64,000 nt of DNA from contig JAUIMM010001030.1 of NCBI GenBank assembly GCA_031769625.1, positions 969,501 through 1,033,500 on the forward strand, read 5' to 3'. Below the pieces are notes generated by a model. That model saw only the letters and a list, made by a program, of their open reading frames with translations. It had not been told where the DNA came from and ran no database searches. How positions within the stretch are numbered: the stretch's first letter is position 1; each line of letters starts with the position of its first letter. This document shows, piece by piece, positions 52,701-64,000 of this stretch. Origin of the DNA: Taudactylus pleione. Taxonomy: Eukaryota; Chordata; Amphibia; Anura; Myobatrachidae. The position numbers and the translations under genes are program-made.

Positions 52701-55700
52701 ACACTATGTATGACACATATAATGGGTTACTGTGATCACTGGTCCTGTATATGCTGGAATTATGACACACAATACACTTTGTATGACACATATAATGGGT
52801 TACTGTGATCACTGGTCCTGTATATGCTGGAATTATGACACACAATACACTATGTATGATATATATAACGGGTTACTGTGATCACTGGTCCTGTATATGC
52901 TGGAATTATGACACACAATACACTATGTATGATATATATAACGGGTTACTGTGATCACTGGTCCTGTATATGCTGGAATTATGACACACAATACACTATG
53001 TATGATATATATAACGGGTTACTGTGATCGCTGGTCCTCTATATGCTGGAATTATGACACACAATACACTATTTATGACACATATAATGGGTTACTGTGA
53101 TCGCTGGTCCTGTATATGCTGGAATTATGACACACAATACATATTTATGACACATATAATTGGTTACTGTGATCGCTGGTCCTGTATATGCTGGAATTAT
53201 GACACACAATACACTATTTATGAGACATATAATTGGTTACTGTGATCGCTGGTCCTCTATATGCTGGAATTATGACACACAATACACTTTGTATGATGCA
53301 TAATGGGTTACTGTGATCGCTGGTCCTGTATATGCTGGAATTATGACACACAATACACTATGTATGATATATATATAACGGGTTACTGTGATAGCTGGTC
53401 CTGTATATGCTGGAATTATGACACACAATACACTATGTATGACACATATAATGGGTTACTGTGATCACTGGTCCTGTATATGCTGGAATTATGACACACA
53501 ATACACTTTGCATGACACATATAATGGGTTACTGTGATCACTGGTCCTGTATATGCTGGAATTATGACACACAATACACTATGTATGATATATATAACGG
53601 GTTACTGTGGTCACTGGTCCTGTATATGCTGGAATTATGACACACAATACACTATGTATGATATATATATAACAGGTTACTGTGATCACTGGTACTGTAT
53701 ATGCTGTAATTATGACACACAATACACTTTGCATGACACATATAATGGGTTACTGTGATCACTGGTCCTGTATATGCTGGAATTATGACACACAATACAC
53801 TATGTATGATATATATAACGGGTTACTGTGATCACTGGTCCTGTATATGCTGGAATTATGACACACAATACACTATGTATGATATATATAACGGGTTACT
53901 GTGATCACTGGTCCTGTATATGCTGGATTATGACACACAATACACTATGTATGATATATATAACGGGTTACTGTGATCGCTGGTCCTCTATATGCTGGAA
54001 TTATGACACACAATACACTATTTATGACACATATAATGGGTTACTGTGATCGCTGGTCCTGTATATGCTGGAATTATGACACACAATACACTATGTATGA
54101 TATATATAACGGGTTACTGTGATCACTGGTCCTGTATATGCTGGAATTATGACACACAATACACTATGTATGATATATATAACGGGTTACTGTGATCACT
54201 GGTCCTGTATATGCTGGAATTATGACACACAATACACTATGTATGATATATATAACGGGTTACTGTGATCACTGGTCCTCTATATGCTGGAATTATGACA
54301 CACAATACACTATTTATGACATATAATGGGTTACTGTGATCGCTGGTCCTGTATATGCTGGAATTATGACACACAATACACTATTTATGACACCTATAAT
54401 TGGTTACTGTGATCGCTGGTCCTGTATATGCAGGAATTATGACACACAATACATATTTATGACACATATAATTGGTTACTGTGATCGCTGGTCCTGTATA
54501 TGCTGGAATTATGACACACAATACACTATTTATGAGACATATAATTGGTTACTGTGACCGCTGGTCCTCTATATGCTGGAATTATGACACACAATACACT
54601 TTGTATGATGCATAATGGGTTACTGTGATCGCTGGTCCTGTATATGCTGGAATTATGACACAATACACTATGTATGATATATATATAACGGGTTACTGTG
54701 ATCGCTGGTCCTCTATATGCTGGAATTATGACACACAATACACTATGTATGACACATATAATGGGTTACTGTGATCACTGGTCCTGTATATGCTGGAATT
54801 ATGACACACAATACACTTTGTATGACACATATAATGGGTTACTGTGATCACTGGTCCTGTATATGCTGGAATTATGACACACAATACACTATGTATGATA
54901 TATATAACGGGTTACTGTGATCACTGGTCCTGTATATGCTGGAATTATGACACACAATACACTATGTATGATATATATAACGGGTTACTGTGATCACTGG
55001 TCCTGTATATGCTGGAATTATGACACACAATACACTATGTATGATATATATAACGGGTTACTGTGATCGCTGGTCCTCTATATGCTGGAATTATGACACA
55101 CAATACACTATTTATGACACATATAATGGGTTACTGTGATCGCTGGTCCTGTATATGCTGGAATTATGACACACAATACATATTTATGACACATATAATT
55201 GGTTACTGTGATCGCTGGTCCTGTATATGCTGGAATTATGACACACAATACACTATTTATGAGACATATAATTGGTTACTGTGATCGCTGGTCCTCTATA
55301 TGCTGGAATTATGACACACAATACACTTTGTATGATGCATAATGGGTTACTGTGATCGCTGGTCCTGTATATGCTGGAATTATGACACACAATACACTAT
55401 GTATGATATATATATAACGGGTTACTGTGATCGCTGGTCCTGTATATGCTGGAATTATGACACACAATACACTATGTATGACACATATAATGGGTTACTG
55501 TGATCACTGGTCCTGTATATGCTGGAATTATGACACACAATACACTTTGCATGACACATATAATGGGTTACTGTGATCACTGGTCCTGTATATGCTGGAA
55601 TTATGACACACAATACACTATGTATGATATATATAACGGGTTACTGTTGTCACTGGTCCTGTATATGCTGGATTATGACACACAATACACTATGTATGAT

Positions 55701-56345
55701 ATATATAACGGGTTACTGTGATCGCTGGTCCTCTATATGCTGGAATTATGACACACAATACACTATTTATGACACATATAATGGGTTACTGTGATCGCTG
55801 GTCCTGTATATGCTGGAATTATGACACACAATACACTATGTATGATATATATATAACGGGTTACTGTGATTGCTGGTCCTGTATATGCTGGAATTATGAC
55901 ACACAATACACTATGTATGACACATATAATGGTTTACTGTGATCACTGGTCCTGTATATGCTGGAATTATGACACACAATACACTATGTATGATATATAT
56001 AATGGGTTATTGTGATCGCTGGTCCTCTATATGCTGGAATTATGACACACAATACACTATGTATGAGGCATATAATTGGTTACTGTGATCGCTGGTCCTC
56101 TATATGCTGGAATTATGACACACAATACACTATGTATGACATATAATTGGTTACTGTGATCGCTGGTCCTGTATATGCTGGAATTATGACACACAATACA
56201 CTATGTATGATATATATAATGGGTTACTGTGATTGCTGGTCCTGTATATGCTGGAATTATGACTCACAATACACTATGTATGACACACATAATGGCTGAT
56301 TGAGATTGCTGGTCCAAAATATTTTGTATGACACATATTAAAGCT
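46719..56345 (+). repeat. Satellite array, ~73-bp monomer, with higher-order structure
   Basis: About 130 tandem copies of a ~73-bp unit are present (GGTTACTGTGATCRCTGGTC, then CTGTATATGCTGGAATTATG, then ACACACAATACACTATGTAT and a variable TATATA or CACATATAA link). Variants such as GATCGC versus GATCAC and a missing A in CTGGATTATG recur every ~2041 bp (49839, 51880, 53921), so there is a 28-monomer higher-order unit. Shorter spacings of 729 and 1746 bp are also seen. Because 73 is not a multiple of three, short 73-codon frames appear throughout; these are artefacts. Confidence 0.95.
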
Positions 56346-56453
56346 GGATAAGTGCTAAATATTATTTCTTCACCGATTGCATGGTGAACCCCCCCCCCCC
56401 CCACACACACACACACACACTCTCTCTCTCTAGAAATCTTTTGTTTGCCACTG
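56346..56453. mobile_element. hAT-like right end after the satellite
   Basis: After the last monomer, CATATTAAAGCTGG and a C-run, a CA/CT microsatellite and CTCTAGAAATC...TTTGCCACTG follow. This is the same order as the right end of the element at 29335-29903. The left end of this copy was not identified. Confidence 0.55.
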
Positions 56454-56918
56454 GTGGGGGTCACTTAACGCTTGGTCACACCTACGCCCTGCCATTGGCA
56501 CAACGTGTGCGGCAGGCGCGCCTAAGCAATCCACGTGTTGCTTCCCCGGCCGCTTTTGCTAGGTGATGCTGCAATTGTAGTGCAACGGGTTCCATTACCT
56601 CACAACTATAGAAAATAGGGGCGCTTGTAAATGGCTGTTGGTTTGAGTAATATTATAATTCATTACACATTCACAATTAAGCTCTATTAATTTGCTCAAA
56701 ATACAAAGATGGAATAATTCATAGGATCTATTGCCACAATATATCTGTAAAGCCCGGATCCGGCTCTGAGCACACATTTGCAATGGCGTTTCATGGCGCA
56801 TTTCGGCAGCTGCGCTGCTTTAGCGGGATATTTTGTGTGGCGAGGATTCTCTGTTGCGCAGGATGCATCTCTTTAGCACTGACCAGATTGGGCTGGGTCG
56901 CTGTCTATCTTTGCAGAA

Positions 56919-57325
56919 ATGTCAGGACGCCAGGACCTGCCTGGTATTTTTTGTGCATGTATATTGCGACAGCGCCCAGAGTGTGGAGAAGTGTGGTTGA
57001 TGCATAAGGATGGGGTTCCAGTTAGTAAATACCAATTTGGTTGTTTTTTTGCAATGATGTATAGCGGCTCTCGGTCTCCGTTCACACGAATATGGCACTC
57101 ATTTGTTTCGAAATTGGGTCTGCCGCGTCTGCTGACACTTCCGGTTTTCCAACGTCAGAGATTCAGGCTCTGGGTAAGTGGAAATCCGGAGCATGGCATC
57201 TTTATGTGCATTTGGGCTTGCTAGCACTTCTCCGGCATGCTAACCAGGGGTTTAGACTACTCACTTTCAGGGGTTTGGAGGGATTTTTATTTTTGCTACG
57301 GAGGCAACAAATAGTTCTCAGATAA
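56919..57325 (+). pseudogene. Tyrosine recombinase relic (second YR element)
   Basis: A frame at 56919-57224 contains HKDGVPVSKYQFGCFF, the box that precedes the catalytic H-x-x-R in Ngaro/DIRS/Crypton recombinases. The frame at 57092-57325 then reads FEIGSAASADTSGFPTSEIQ and ALGKWKSGAWHLYVH, the segment with the late catalytic residues and the Tyr. The H-x-x-R box between them is disrupted by a small insertion around 57095-57115. It differs from the DIRS at 1-4893 (ALGKWKSG versus AARWASAR), so it is a separate family. No RT is present nearby. Confidence 0.7.
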
Positions 57326-57504
57326 GTAGAAAAGATCCTAGTAGGTTTTGTTTTTACCTCCAGCCTGGTTAGCATTCTTGTGTTTGTCACTAACATCGTT
57401 ATTGTTGTTTTATGTTGTATTGTCTGTGGATGGGTAGAGGAATGCTGTGACGTGAATTGAAGGGGCGTCTGATGTATACGGTGCAATTGTTTAGTTGGCC
57501 TAAA

Positions 57505-57800
57505 GGTGTCGATCGTGCACTTGGATGGACATGATGGCGGAGTGTTGGTTCATCATGCACTCACGATATAAGGTGTCGATCGTACACTTGGATGAACATG
57601 ATGGTGGAGTTGTTGGTTTATCATGCACTCATGATCTAATATGTGCATTTGTTAGGTATGATGGGGACCTTGGTTTATCATGCACTCATGATCTGGTACG
57701 TGTATTTGTTAGGTCTGATGGGGACCTTGGTTTATCATACACTCATAATCTAGTACGTGCATTTGTTGGGCCTGATGGGGACCTTTTTGTCAGGGGCAGT
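57505..57800 (+). repeat. Tandem repeat, ~65-75 bp unit, about five copies
   Basis: The unit contains TTTATCATGCACTCATGATCT and TGATGGGGACCTTGG, with CACTCATGA repeated at each period. It lies directly 3' of the recombinase relic. The 102-codon frame over it is a by-product of the repeat. Confidence 0.75.
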
Positions 57801-58300
57801 TTTGCTTCTGTTTTGTGGAGGTGTTTAAGGTGATTGTGGAGTTGGGTTTAGTTTGTTTGGTGGCAGGCTGCGGCTTTGAGTTGCCTCACTTTGGCAGAAA
57901 GAACGGTAATGTGCTTTTTGTAATACAATTTAGATGTGTGTGCTCTCCTGGTTCAATGATAGGCCAAAACCGTCCCTTCGGGGAATGACACAGCTCGTCC
58001 AGGCGTGCTTTTTGGGGAGAGTTGAACACTAACGAGTGATGTGTTTGGTCTGCATGTGTCTGTGGGAGTGTCCGTTCCTTGTTGTCCGCCACCATACTAA
58101 CTTTAAGCTCACAATTAATTTCCATTGGCAACATCTAATTATCTAATTAGATAACCCAAATTTAATATGATTAATTATTCATTAATTGTTAATAATCTGA
58201 TGTCAAATAAATTTGACCTTTAATTTAAATCCAACTCCTGTTGTCCGTGTGTTTATTTTTAGATAAGTTTTAGTTGTGTTAAGTCGGTAAGGTATAGTGC
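57801..58300. other. Probable 3' region of the second YR element
   Basis: No gene is seen. A palindrome ATCTAATTATCTAATTAGAT is at about 58133-58152, and an AAATAAA precedes CAACTCCTGTTGTCCGTGTG. The layout suggests the untranslated end of a YR retroelement, but boundaries are not defined. Confidence 0.35.
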
Positions 58301-58464
58301 GCATATCAACCATAGGGAGGCGATGACCAGATGAGGGTCTGTGCGGATACTCTGTTCCTTTTGGAGGTCAGACCTCCCAGCAAACTCTGGGTCCTAGTGC
58401 CCAGCATGTATGCACAGTGAGGAGACAGTGCAGAAGTGCACTGCTTTCTAACACATACAACAAG

Positions 58465-58840
58465 ACCTGCCATATTGGAGATGATCTGACTCAGTCATCT
58501 AGCTATGTGCATCAATGAGTCTTGGGCACCCATGACCCTGTTGCCATTTCACTGGTTGCCCTTCTTAGACCACTTTTGGTAGGTACTAACCACTGCATCC
58601 CAGGAACACCCCACAAGACCTTCTGTTTTGGAGATGCTCTGACCCAGTCATCTAGCTATCACAATTTGGTCCCTGTCAAAGTTGCTCAGGTCCTTACCCT
58701 TGCCCATTTTTCCTGCTTCCAACACATCACCGTTAAAAACTGACTGTTCACTTGCTGCCTAATATATTCCAACCCTTGACAGGTGCTATTGTAACAAGTT
58801 AATCAATGTTATTTACTTCACCTGCCTGTGGCTTTAAGTT
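58465..58840 (-). pseudogene. Tc1 transposon 5' fragment
   Basis: On the minus strand, MGKGKDLSNFDRDQIVIAR starts at 58707, followed by a TGA and then LGQSISKTEGLVG. This is the N-terminal helix-turn-helix of a Tc1 transposase. Upstream is the 5' non-coding end of the same family as 43557-43955. A piece of the gene (around CAGTCATCTAGCTAT) is duplicated at 58458-58506 and 58608-58662. Confidence 0.72.
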
Positions 58841-59069
58841 ATTTCTGATGTGTATATATCCTATTGCTTCCACACTCAATAAACTCTTAAACCATTCTCT
58901 TATCTTTAACCATCTTCTAATATAAATGACCCTTTGTTTATCACCATTTCAACCCATTACCTGTGTTGTGAGCAAGTCAAGCAGGAGTTCTCCCAGGTCG
59001 ACCTCTGGTGAGTGAAGTCTGCATCTATTATATGCTGTGAGACCCACAGGGGTAGATCTGGATAGAGGC

Positions 59070-59450
59070 TGCAGCATCAACTGTGATAGAACCTTCAAAC
59101 CGTATACGGCATTCACTATGACAGAATGTCGACATGACATAAGTTAGCATTGTGAATGTCTACAAGAGAATGTCAACAGATGATTATTGGCAGATTTTAG
59201 GGTTAAGGTTACAGTTAGGTTTATGGTTATAGTTAGGATCAGTAATATTCCCCACCGCTACGAACATCCACATGAACAACATGCCGTCTGTAGACTGTAG
59301 ACATTCTGGCAATGTCAATATTATGAATGTGGACATGTGACATGTCGACTTCAGACCCATGTCATCATTCTGAATTTCGACATTAAGAACATTACGATGT
59401 TCACGAGTCGACATTCTGAATGTCAACATTCTAAACATCAACAAATTGTT
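59070..59450. repeat. Clustered GAATGTCGACATTC-type short repeats
   Basis: Many imperfect copies of ATTCTGAATGTCGACAT and related palindromic 10-12-mers are present, with GTTAGGTTTATGGTTATAGT-like runs near 59195-59240. Probably an old MITE or simple satellite. Confidence 0.5.
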
Positions 59451-60553
59451 CCACACTTTCAAACAACTTATTACACATAAAGGACATATCTGTCTAATGG
59501 GTGAGAACAGATATTTATTTTCTTTGCTCAGAAAGAGTGCACCAAGTTCATATTAAATTCTATTACTATGCAGTACATTAATTTTGCTGTTGCTAAAGCA
59601 ACATGTCCAATGTAGTACACATACTGTACGGGGGTTTGTAAAACTGATCTATGTAATGTAAATGTCTCTGCTCTTTAGAAATGTGCAACGCAAAGTGAAC
59701 AAACAAAAGGCGTATAGATTTGAGAGAGTAATAACACTGATGTTTTACATAAGAACTGATCGGTGTGTATGTAGTTTTCAGAATTTCCTGCAGCCAAGCC
59801 ATATTTCTGTATATACAAACTCACAACTATTATCAGTACTCAGTGTACAGTATGGGACCCTTTTATCATCCGGTTTTGTTTAAAAAATTGCTATGATTTA
59901 TGGAGCTGTTAATGTAGTGTATTACAGCTGTAGCACAGGAGATATGTAATAATTAAGGACCAACAGAACACCATTGCTCCCATAGACCTCTATGGGAACA
60001 GCAATGTAGTCCAATTTACCAAGCAATGAAAATGTTTGCTTTCAGGAGCTTGGCCCTGATAGAATGTCTATAGTGGATTTGAGCCTTTCAACTACATGTG
60101 GAGACTTGTATTGATTTCTAATTGAGTGTCCTGTGTGGACACTGGAATTCTGAATGGTTTGTCTGCATTTGCCAGTGCATAGGTGTATTTATAATGGGTG
60201 CACATGGGCCCTGCACTGCACATCCTGCACCGAGAGTATACTTTCCTTGTGCCATCAAGCAGATCCATCCTCCGTGGCGCCATCTTCCCAGTGACATCTT
60301 AGCAAGATGGTACTGCGCAGTAAAAGTAAATAATCTGATGCTGTGTCAAAGCCTCTGCTTGTGCACATGCGCCATCTTCCTGAATATCAATGGAAGGATA
60401 GAAAGGATAGAGCCAAGGAGCAGGAGTGATCCGCTTGCCAGCACAAGGTAAGGTGATACATGGTGGTGGTAGTGGAGGAAGCACGCTGCACATGGGCCCG
60501 CTTGGGCATTAATACAACCCCGTGCCAGCAGTTTCATGTTTGCAGTGGCATTG
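59451..60553. other. No gene recognised
   Basis: Unique-looking sequence without a supported gene. A donor-like CAAGGTAAGGTG is near 60443. Confidence 0.35.
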
Positions 60554-60866
60554 CAGGGCCGTAACTAGGGTGGTGCTTCCAGTGCGCCCGCACAGAGCGC
60601 ACATGCCCTGTGGGCAGAACCGGCCACCTCCACCCGCAATCACCCCCACTAGCTCGCTTCTCATCTACCGTGGCCACCCACATGAGTGTTCAGCTTAATA
60701 TTATTTTTGTTTATTATAAGTAAATATTAGTCGCTGCATCATATTGTTGTATCTTTGATTAAATAAAACAAAACTTAAGCAAAGTAGTCCCCAAGGCTAT
60801 TTTTCTGGAAAAATAGGTCAGGAACTGTGGGTGGAGCAACTGGTGGTGGAGCTATAGAAAAACAAT
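60554..60866 (+). mobile_element. hAT-like element end
   Basis: CAGGGCCGTAACTAGGG starts here, akin to the end at 17206. The other end is not found; a (TA)n tract follows at 60867-60890. Confidence 0.35.
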
Positions 60867-61020
60867 TATATATATATATATATATATATAGTATTTAGAA
60901 ACAAAGGCACTCAAAACAGACTTTAAAATAAAACGTATCTTATGGAAAATACATTTTGGCCCAGGACATTACATCATAGTTTCCTGCTTATTCCTGCTGA
61001 AAAAGAGCACTGGTAGTCCC
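60867..61020 (-). repeat. (TA)n plus possible PLE 3' end
   Basis: The TA run (60867-60890) is followed by GGCACTCAAAACAG and CATTTTGGCC. This order resembles the 3' ends of PLE-B, PLE-C and PLE-E, but the hairpin is not convincing and no coding part follows. Confidence 0.3.
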
Positions 61021-61990
61021 TGACTCCTATCATACTCTTCATAAGACATATATTTCTCCATTGTTCAGAGCTATTTGCAAAGATTAGAACAAATTACCTG
61101 CAATTTTGCACTCCAAACAGCTGCATTTAATGTCCAGATGATTTGAGGCATAAAATGCAAATCACCAGCTATGTACTATTGTTTGCAGCAAGTTTGGAAG
61201 GCAAATTTAGAATGGGCCGCAATTTAAGACAAAAACTGCCAGAAAATTGTTCTAAGCTGGTGAAATTGCTAATTGGAAAGGACATAAAGAGGCACATTAA
61301 ACCTACTGTTGTATTAAGTTGTAACTATTAAATGTTGAACTAAGGGTGCAAATTAATTTGCAAATATAAAGATAGGAAACAAGCGCAAATATACACAATT
61401 ATTAAATAATGGACGGTTTATAACTAAAAATTACACATTTATTAAAACAAATAAATAACCTCTACAGAATTGTAAAGTGCAACCATTAATAGGGCCGCAA
61501 ATATATAGATACAATAAAATTGGTGAATATCAAACTGGTTCCTGTTTTAGCCAATGCTTAGATTAGGACTCTCTCCTACGTGTCCATATAGGATCCAATT
61601 TAAGCAGCAGGGTACTACCAGTATGTGAATCTTTATGTCCAAAACAGTCCCTTGAGCACCGATTGTGCAGATACACGGGCTGAGGGAAAATCCACCCAGT
61701 ATCATAAGATGTTGCAAGTTGTTCAAAGGAGAGTCACAGAGGAATGAGGATTCAATAAATTGTCAGGAGTCCAGTAGTACAGACTCAATGCTTTTCACTG
61801 GGCTATAGTCACCTAGCTTCGGAGTGACTCATTCTCATCACCAGTCGGTGATGGGAAGGGTCAGTTTTTTCCTGGCAGCAGCATTTGCAGGAGAAACTGA
61901 AGCAGGAGATGTCTTTGTGTCATGTGCCACTTGAGGTGATAACTTGCTCGCAAGGAGCTCTTTGCATCACTTAAGATCTGTGTCAGTTGG
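61021..61990. other. No gene recognised
   Basis: AT-rich, with no element ends or reading frames that I can support. Confidence 0.35.
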
Positions 61991-62001
61991 AAATAAAGAA
62001 A

Positions 62002-63434
62002 TTATATAAAATCAAGCAAGGTTGTCAAAATGTAGTGATCCAATTGCAAGATGTTGCAAACCCTTTGGTCATGATGAAGGTAATATATAACTTGATCTAC
62101 AAGTCCAACATACTTAAATAATCGCTTCATTTCATCTCCCCCTTCAGTTTCTCTAGCTGCTTTTCCAGTTATTTTACTTAACGGAATCACCTCTCAGGCT
62201 GGCAGTCTCTAAACTCACTTCATTGGTTACTATTCCAAATAGTTTCAGCATCTTGCATAAAACATAGAATATTCTCCACTGTGCTGGAGTAAGGTACATT
62301 CCCCCTCTTCCTATGGCATGGATTGTAGTGTAGGTTTGGATGGTTGTTTGCTGTTCCTCTAGTCACTGAAGCAAATGAAGGATGGAATTCCACCTGGTTA
62401 CTTCCCCTTGCTTCAGATGGTGGAACGGCAAATTTAACTGTTCTTGCAGCTGCTGAAATATTTTATGTGTGGTTGCTGAATGCCAAAAATGGACAGAAAT
62501 CTTACACGTCACAGACAGCATGTCTTGCATGCACCTGTCATTTAAAAAAATTCTGAACCACTAAGTTTATTGTGTGTGCAAAACATAGTATATATTCAAA
62601 TTCACCCACTTGTATTGCTCATATAATTTAACTTGCATTATCGGAAATGACAAATCCTGAGGAGAGTCTTAACAGGGTAAGCCAATTTGCTATTACATAC
62701 CTCAATTTATCCAATAAAGTTGGTGATAAAGAGAGTTGCCTGCCTGTGAATGTGCATTTTGTGTTAGATATTGCTGCTGCTGATATATGCACCCATATGC
62801 CCCTCATCCTTTTGCACTTCTACAGTAGCATCCTCAATTTCTATGTCACCATCTTTACTTTTACTGATACTCATCCTCACATTTGTAGAGACTGCAGAAA
62901 TGGTGGAAGGAGACATTTCTAGTATTTCAGTCCCAGAAATGCCAGACTCGCACATAGCACTCTTGGATACCTTTAGACTCTCCTCAGGAATTTGTAAAGT
63001 TTTTGAACACAGTTTGTTCTTCAGCCTGTTTTTAGTGGGCACTGATTTGCCTGTTTTAAAGATCCTAGAAAAGGTGTTGCATGCAAGGTTGCAGAAGATG
63101 CTTGACTGTGTTTGGCCCCGGCTTCCGCAATAGGCATTTTAGGACATGAAACAATAGTAGCAGGTCTACCACTTGCAAAGAAAGGCCATGGTATGAGCCT
63201 TTCCTTGCCAATACCTGTGATGTATGGCAGTTTTACACATTTACATTATTCGGCAGTACATTTTTCTGTTATTGTTAGACGTGATGTTATTTCTTTAACA
63301 TTGGGAAATATTGTTTAGATTTCAGGTGCTCTTTCCCCTTGACCACCTATAGTAGATGAAGTACTATCATGACTGGTAGCAGAAGCAGTACTAGTACTGG
63401 GTTGCTGCTCCTGCTCTTCTATTGACTGATTCAT
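62002..63434 (-). pseudogene. hAT transposase relic
   Basis: Read on the minus strand from an ATG at 63434 (MNQSIEEQEQQPSTSTASAT), through frames with several stops, to 62002. The middle frame (63042-62764) is Ser/Thr/Glu-rich (LEMSPSTISAVSTNVRMSIS). The diagnostic part is near 62390-62170: QLQEQLNLPFHHLKQGEVTR followed by WNS, then YLTPAQWRIFYVLCKMLKLF. V-T-R-W-N-S is the conserved hAT catalytic-domain motif and A-Q-W/W-x-x-x belongs to the following helix. Stops after LLHLLQ-type residues and at 62190 break it. A BED zinc finger was not seen. A domesticated gene is unlikely given the stops. Confidence 0.68.
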
Positions 63435-63904
63435 TATTTATTTAAAAAAAAATTTAAACCAGCAAATAAATTATTGTTTTACACTTGACAATTGTTTTGA
63501 GGTGTAAGATGATGGGGGGACATCATCATATTCACCGTAGCATATACTGGAAGGATAACACTATGCACATTTTATTGCACTAATGGCTTTGTTTTGTTAG
63601 ACAAATACAACACTGGCAATTGTTTTCTTGCACTTGGAAGACAAGGTCTTTGTGAGAATTGTTTTGGGGTAATATACGCTGCGTCACTAATCAGAAAAAA
63701 ATAGCTTGAAAGACATAATATAATTTTTAAATTCAATTAGAAAAGATTTATTTGCAATTTTTTATATACAACTGGGAAAAACTCAAAACAAAGAGGTCTT
63801 CTTGGGGTGCAGCAGCATCAAACACAGTAGAGTATTTTTTGGAAATATAAACAATAAGTATACTGTAGTGATAAAAAAAAGGTGCAGGTTCACTTTAAGA
63901 AACA
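63435..63904. other. No gene recognised
   Basis: AT-rich flank of the hAT relic. Confidence 0.4.
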
Positions 63905-64000
63905 AAACAGGTGAGTTTTAAAAGAGATGTTGCCCATAGCAACCAATCAGATTCTAGCTATTATCTTCTAGAAGGTGCTAGTTAAATGTTAAGTAGAATC
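63905..64000. mobile_element. CCAAT-type MITE, partial at window edge
   Basis: CATAGCAACCAATCAGATTC followed by TAGCTATTATCTTCTAGAAG is half of the palindromic MITE type also seen at 40125-40305. It runs off the window. Confidence 0.5.

Noticed and set aside
47779..55942. Many 66-97-codon frames with repeated MITGPVYAGIMTHNT-type peptides, on both strands
   Set aside because: The ~73-bp monomer is one more than a multiple of three, so it automatically produces repeating frames of about 73 codons. They follow the satellite period, not a gene.
46719..56345. Regular repeats considered as a CRISPR-like array
   Set aside because: There are no unique spacers; the monomers are contiguous and the setting is a vertebrate genome.
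57886..58134. 82-codon minus-strand frame
   Set aside because: No recognisable motif; it lies in the probable 3' region of a YR element.
59195..59240. TTAGGG-like runs as an interstitial telomere repeat
   Set aside because: Only scattered GTTAGG and GTTATAG words occur, not a run of TTAGGG.

Overview
This window is eukaryotic, almost certainly vertebrate, and best explained as transposon-rich intronic or intergenic DNA of an amphibian, probably a frog. That is inferred from the mix of elements: a DIRS-type tyrosine-recombinase retrotransposon, at least five Penelope-like elements (PLEs, named PLE-A to PLE-E here) with GIY-YIG endonuclease domains, a Gmr1-like Ty3/Gypsy element, two Tc1 families, hAT elements, and short elements with 3-bp target duplications. 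No intact cellular gene, rRNA, tRNA or CRISPR array is supported. Two short exon-like segments on the minus strand (5269-5307 and 15415-15449) hint at a host gene.

Layout. 1-4893: 3' part of a decayed DIRS element, with gag-like, RT, RNase H and tyrosine-recombinase relics and the internal complementary/inverted repeats. 5465-13502: a young PLE-A inserted as one unit, consisting of an inverted 5'-truncated copy joined head-to-head to a full copy with two long direct repeats (pLTRs), flanked by a 14-bp target duplication. 14292-17300: a 3-bp-TSD MITE, a second MITE, a minisatellite and a hAT-like end. 17365-34842: a dense PLE cluster made of PLE-B (minus, truncated), a 5'-truncated Gmr1-like Gypsy with its 3' LTR, PLE-C (minus), PLE-D (plus) and PLE-E (minus). 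Their 3' ends abut (TA)n tracts. PLE-D carries three further insertions. 35091-37043: a short hAT element interrupted by a Tc1 transposon. 38724-39968: a solo LTR with a 5-bp TSD. 43557-45864: Tc1 fragment, fold-back element and MITE. 45890-46340: a CpG-rich block. 46719-56345: a 9.6-kb satellite of ~73-bp monomers with a ~2041-bp higher-order period. 56453-58300: a second, degenerate tyrosine-recombinase element. 58465-64000: Tc1 5' fragment, a hAT transposase relic and MITE pieces.

The most interesting signals are these. (1) A hairpin resembling a degenerate hammerhead ribozyme recurs in every PLE repeat, with covarying stem sequence. (2) A conserved upstream ORF1 in three PLE families ends at or next to the RT ORF start. 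(3) PLE-A has an inverted-plus-full architecture within a single insertion. (4) The ~73-bp satellite monomer also occurs once inside a small hAT-like element at 29335-29903, which suggests the 9.6-kb array grew from a transposon. (5) PLE 3' ends are associated with (TA)n. All coordinates and similarities were judged by eye; no database was searched.
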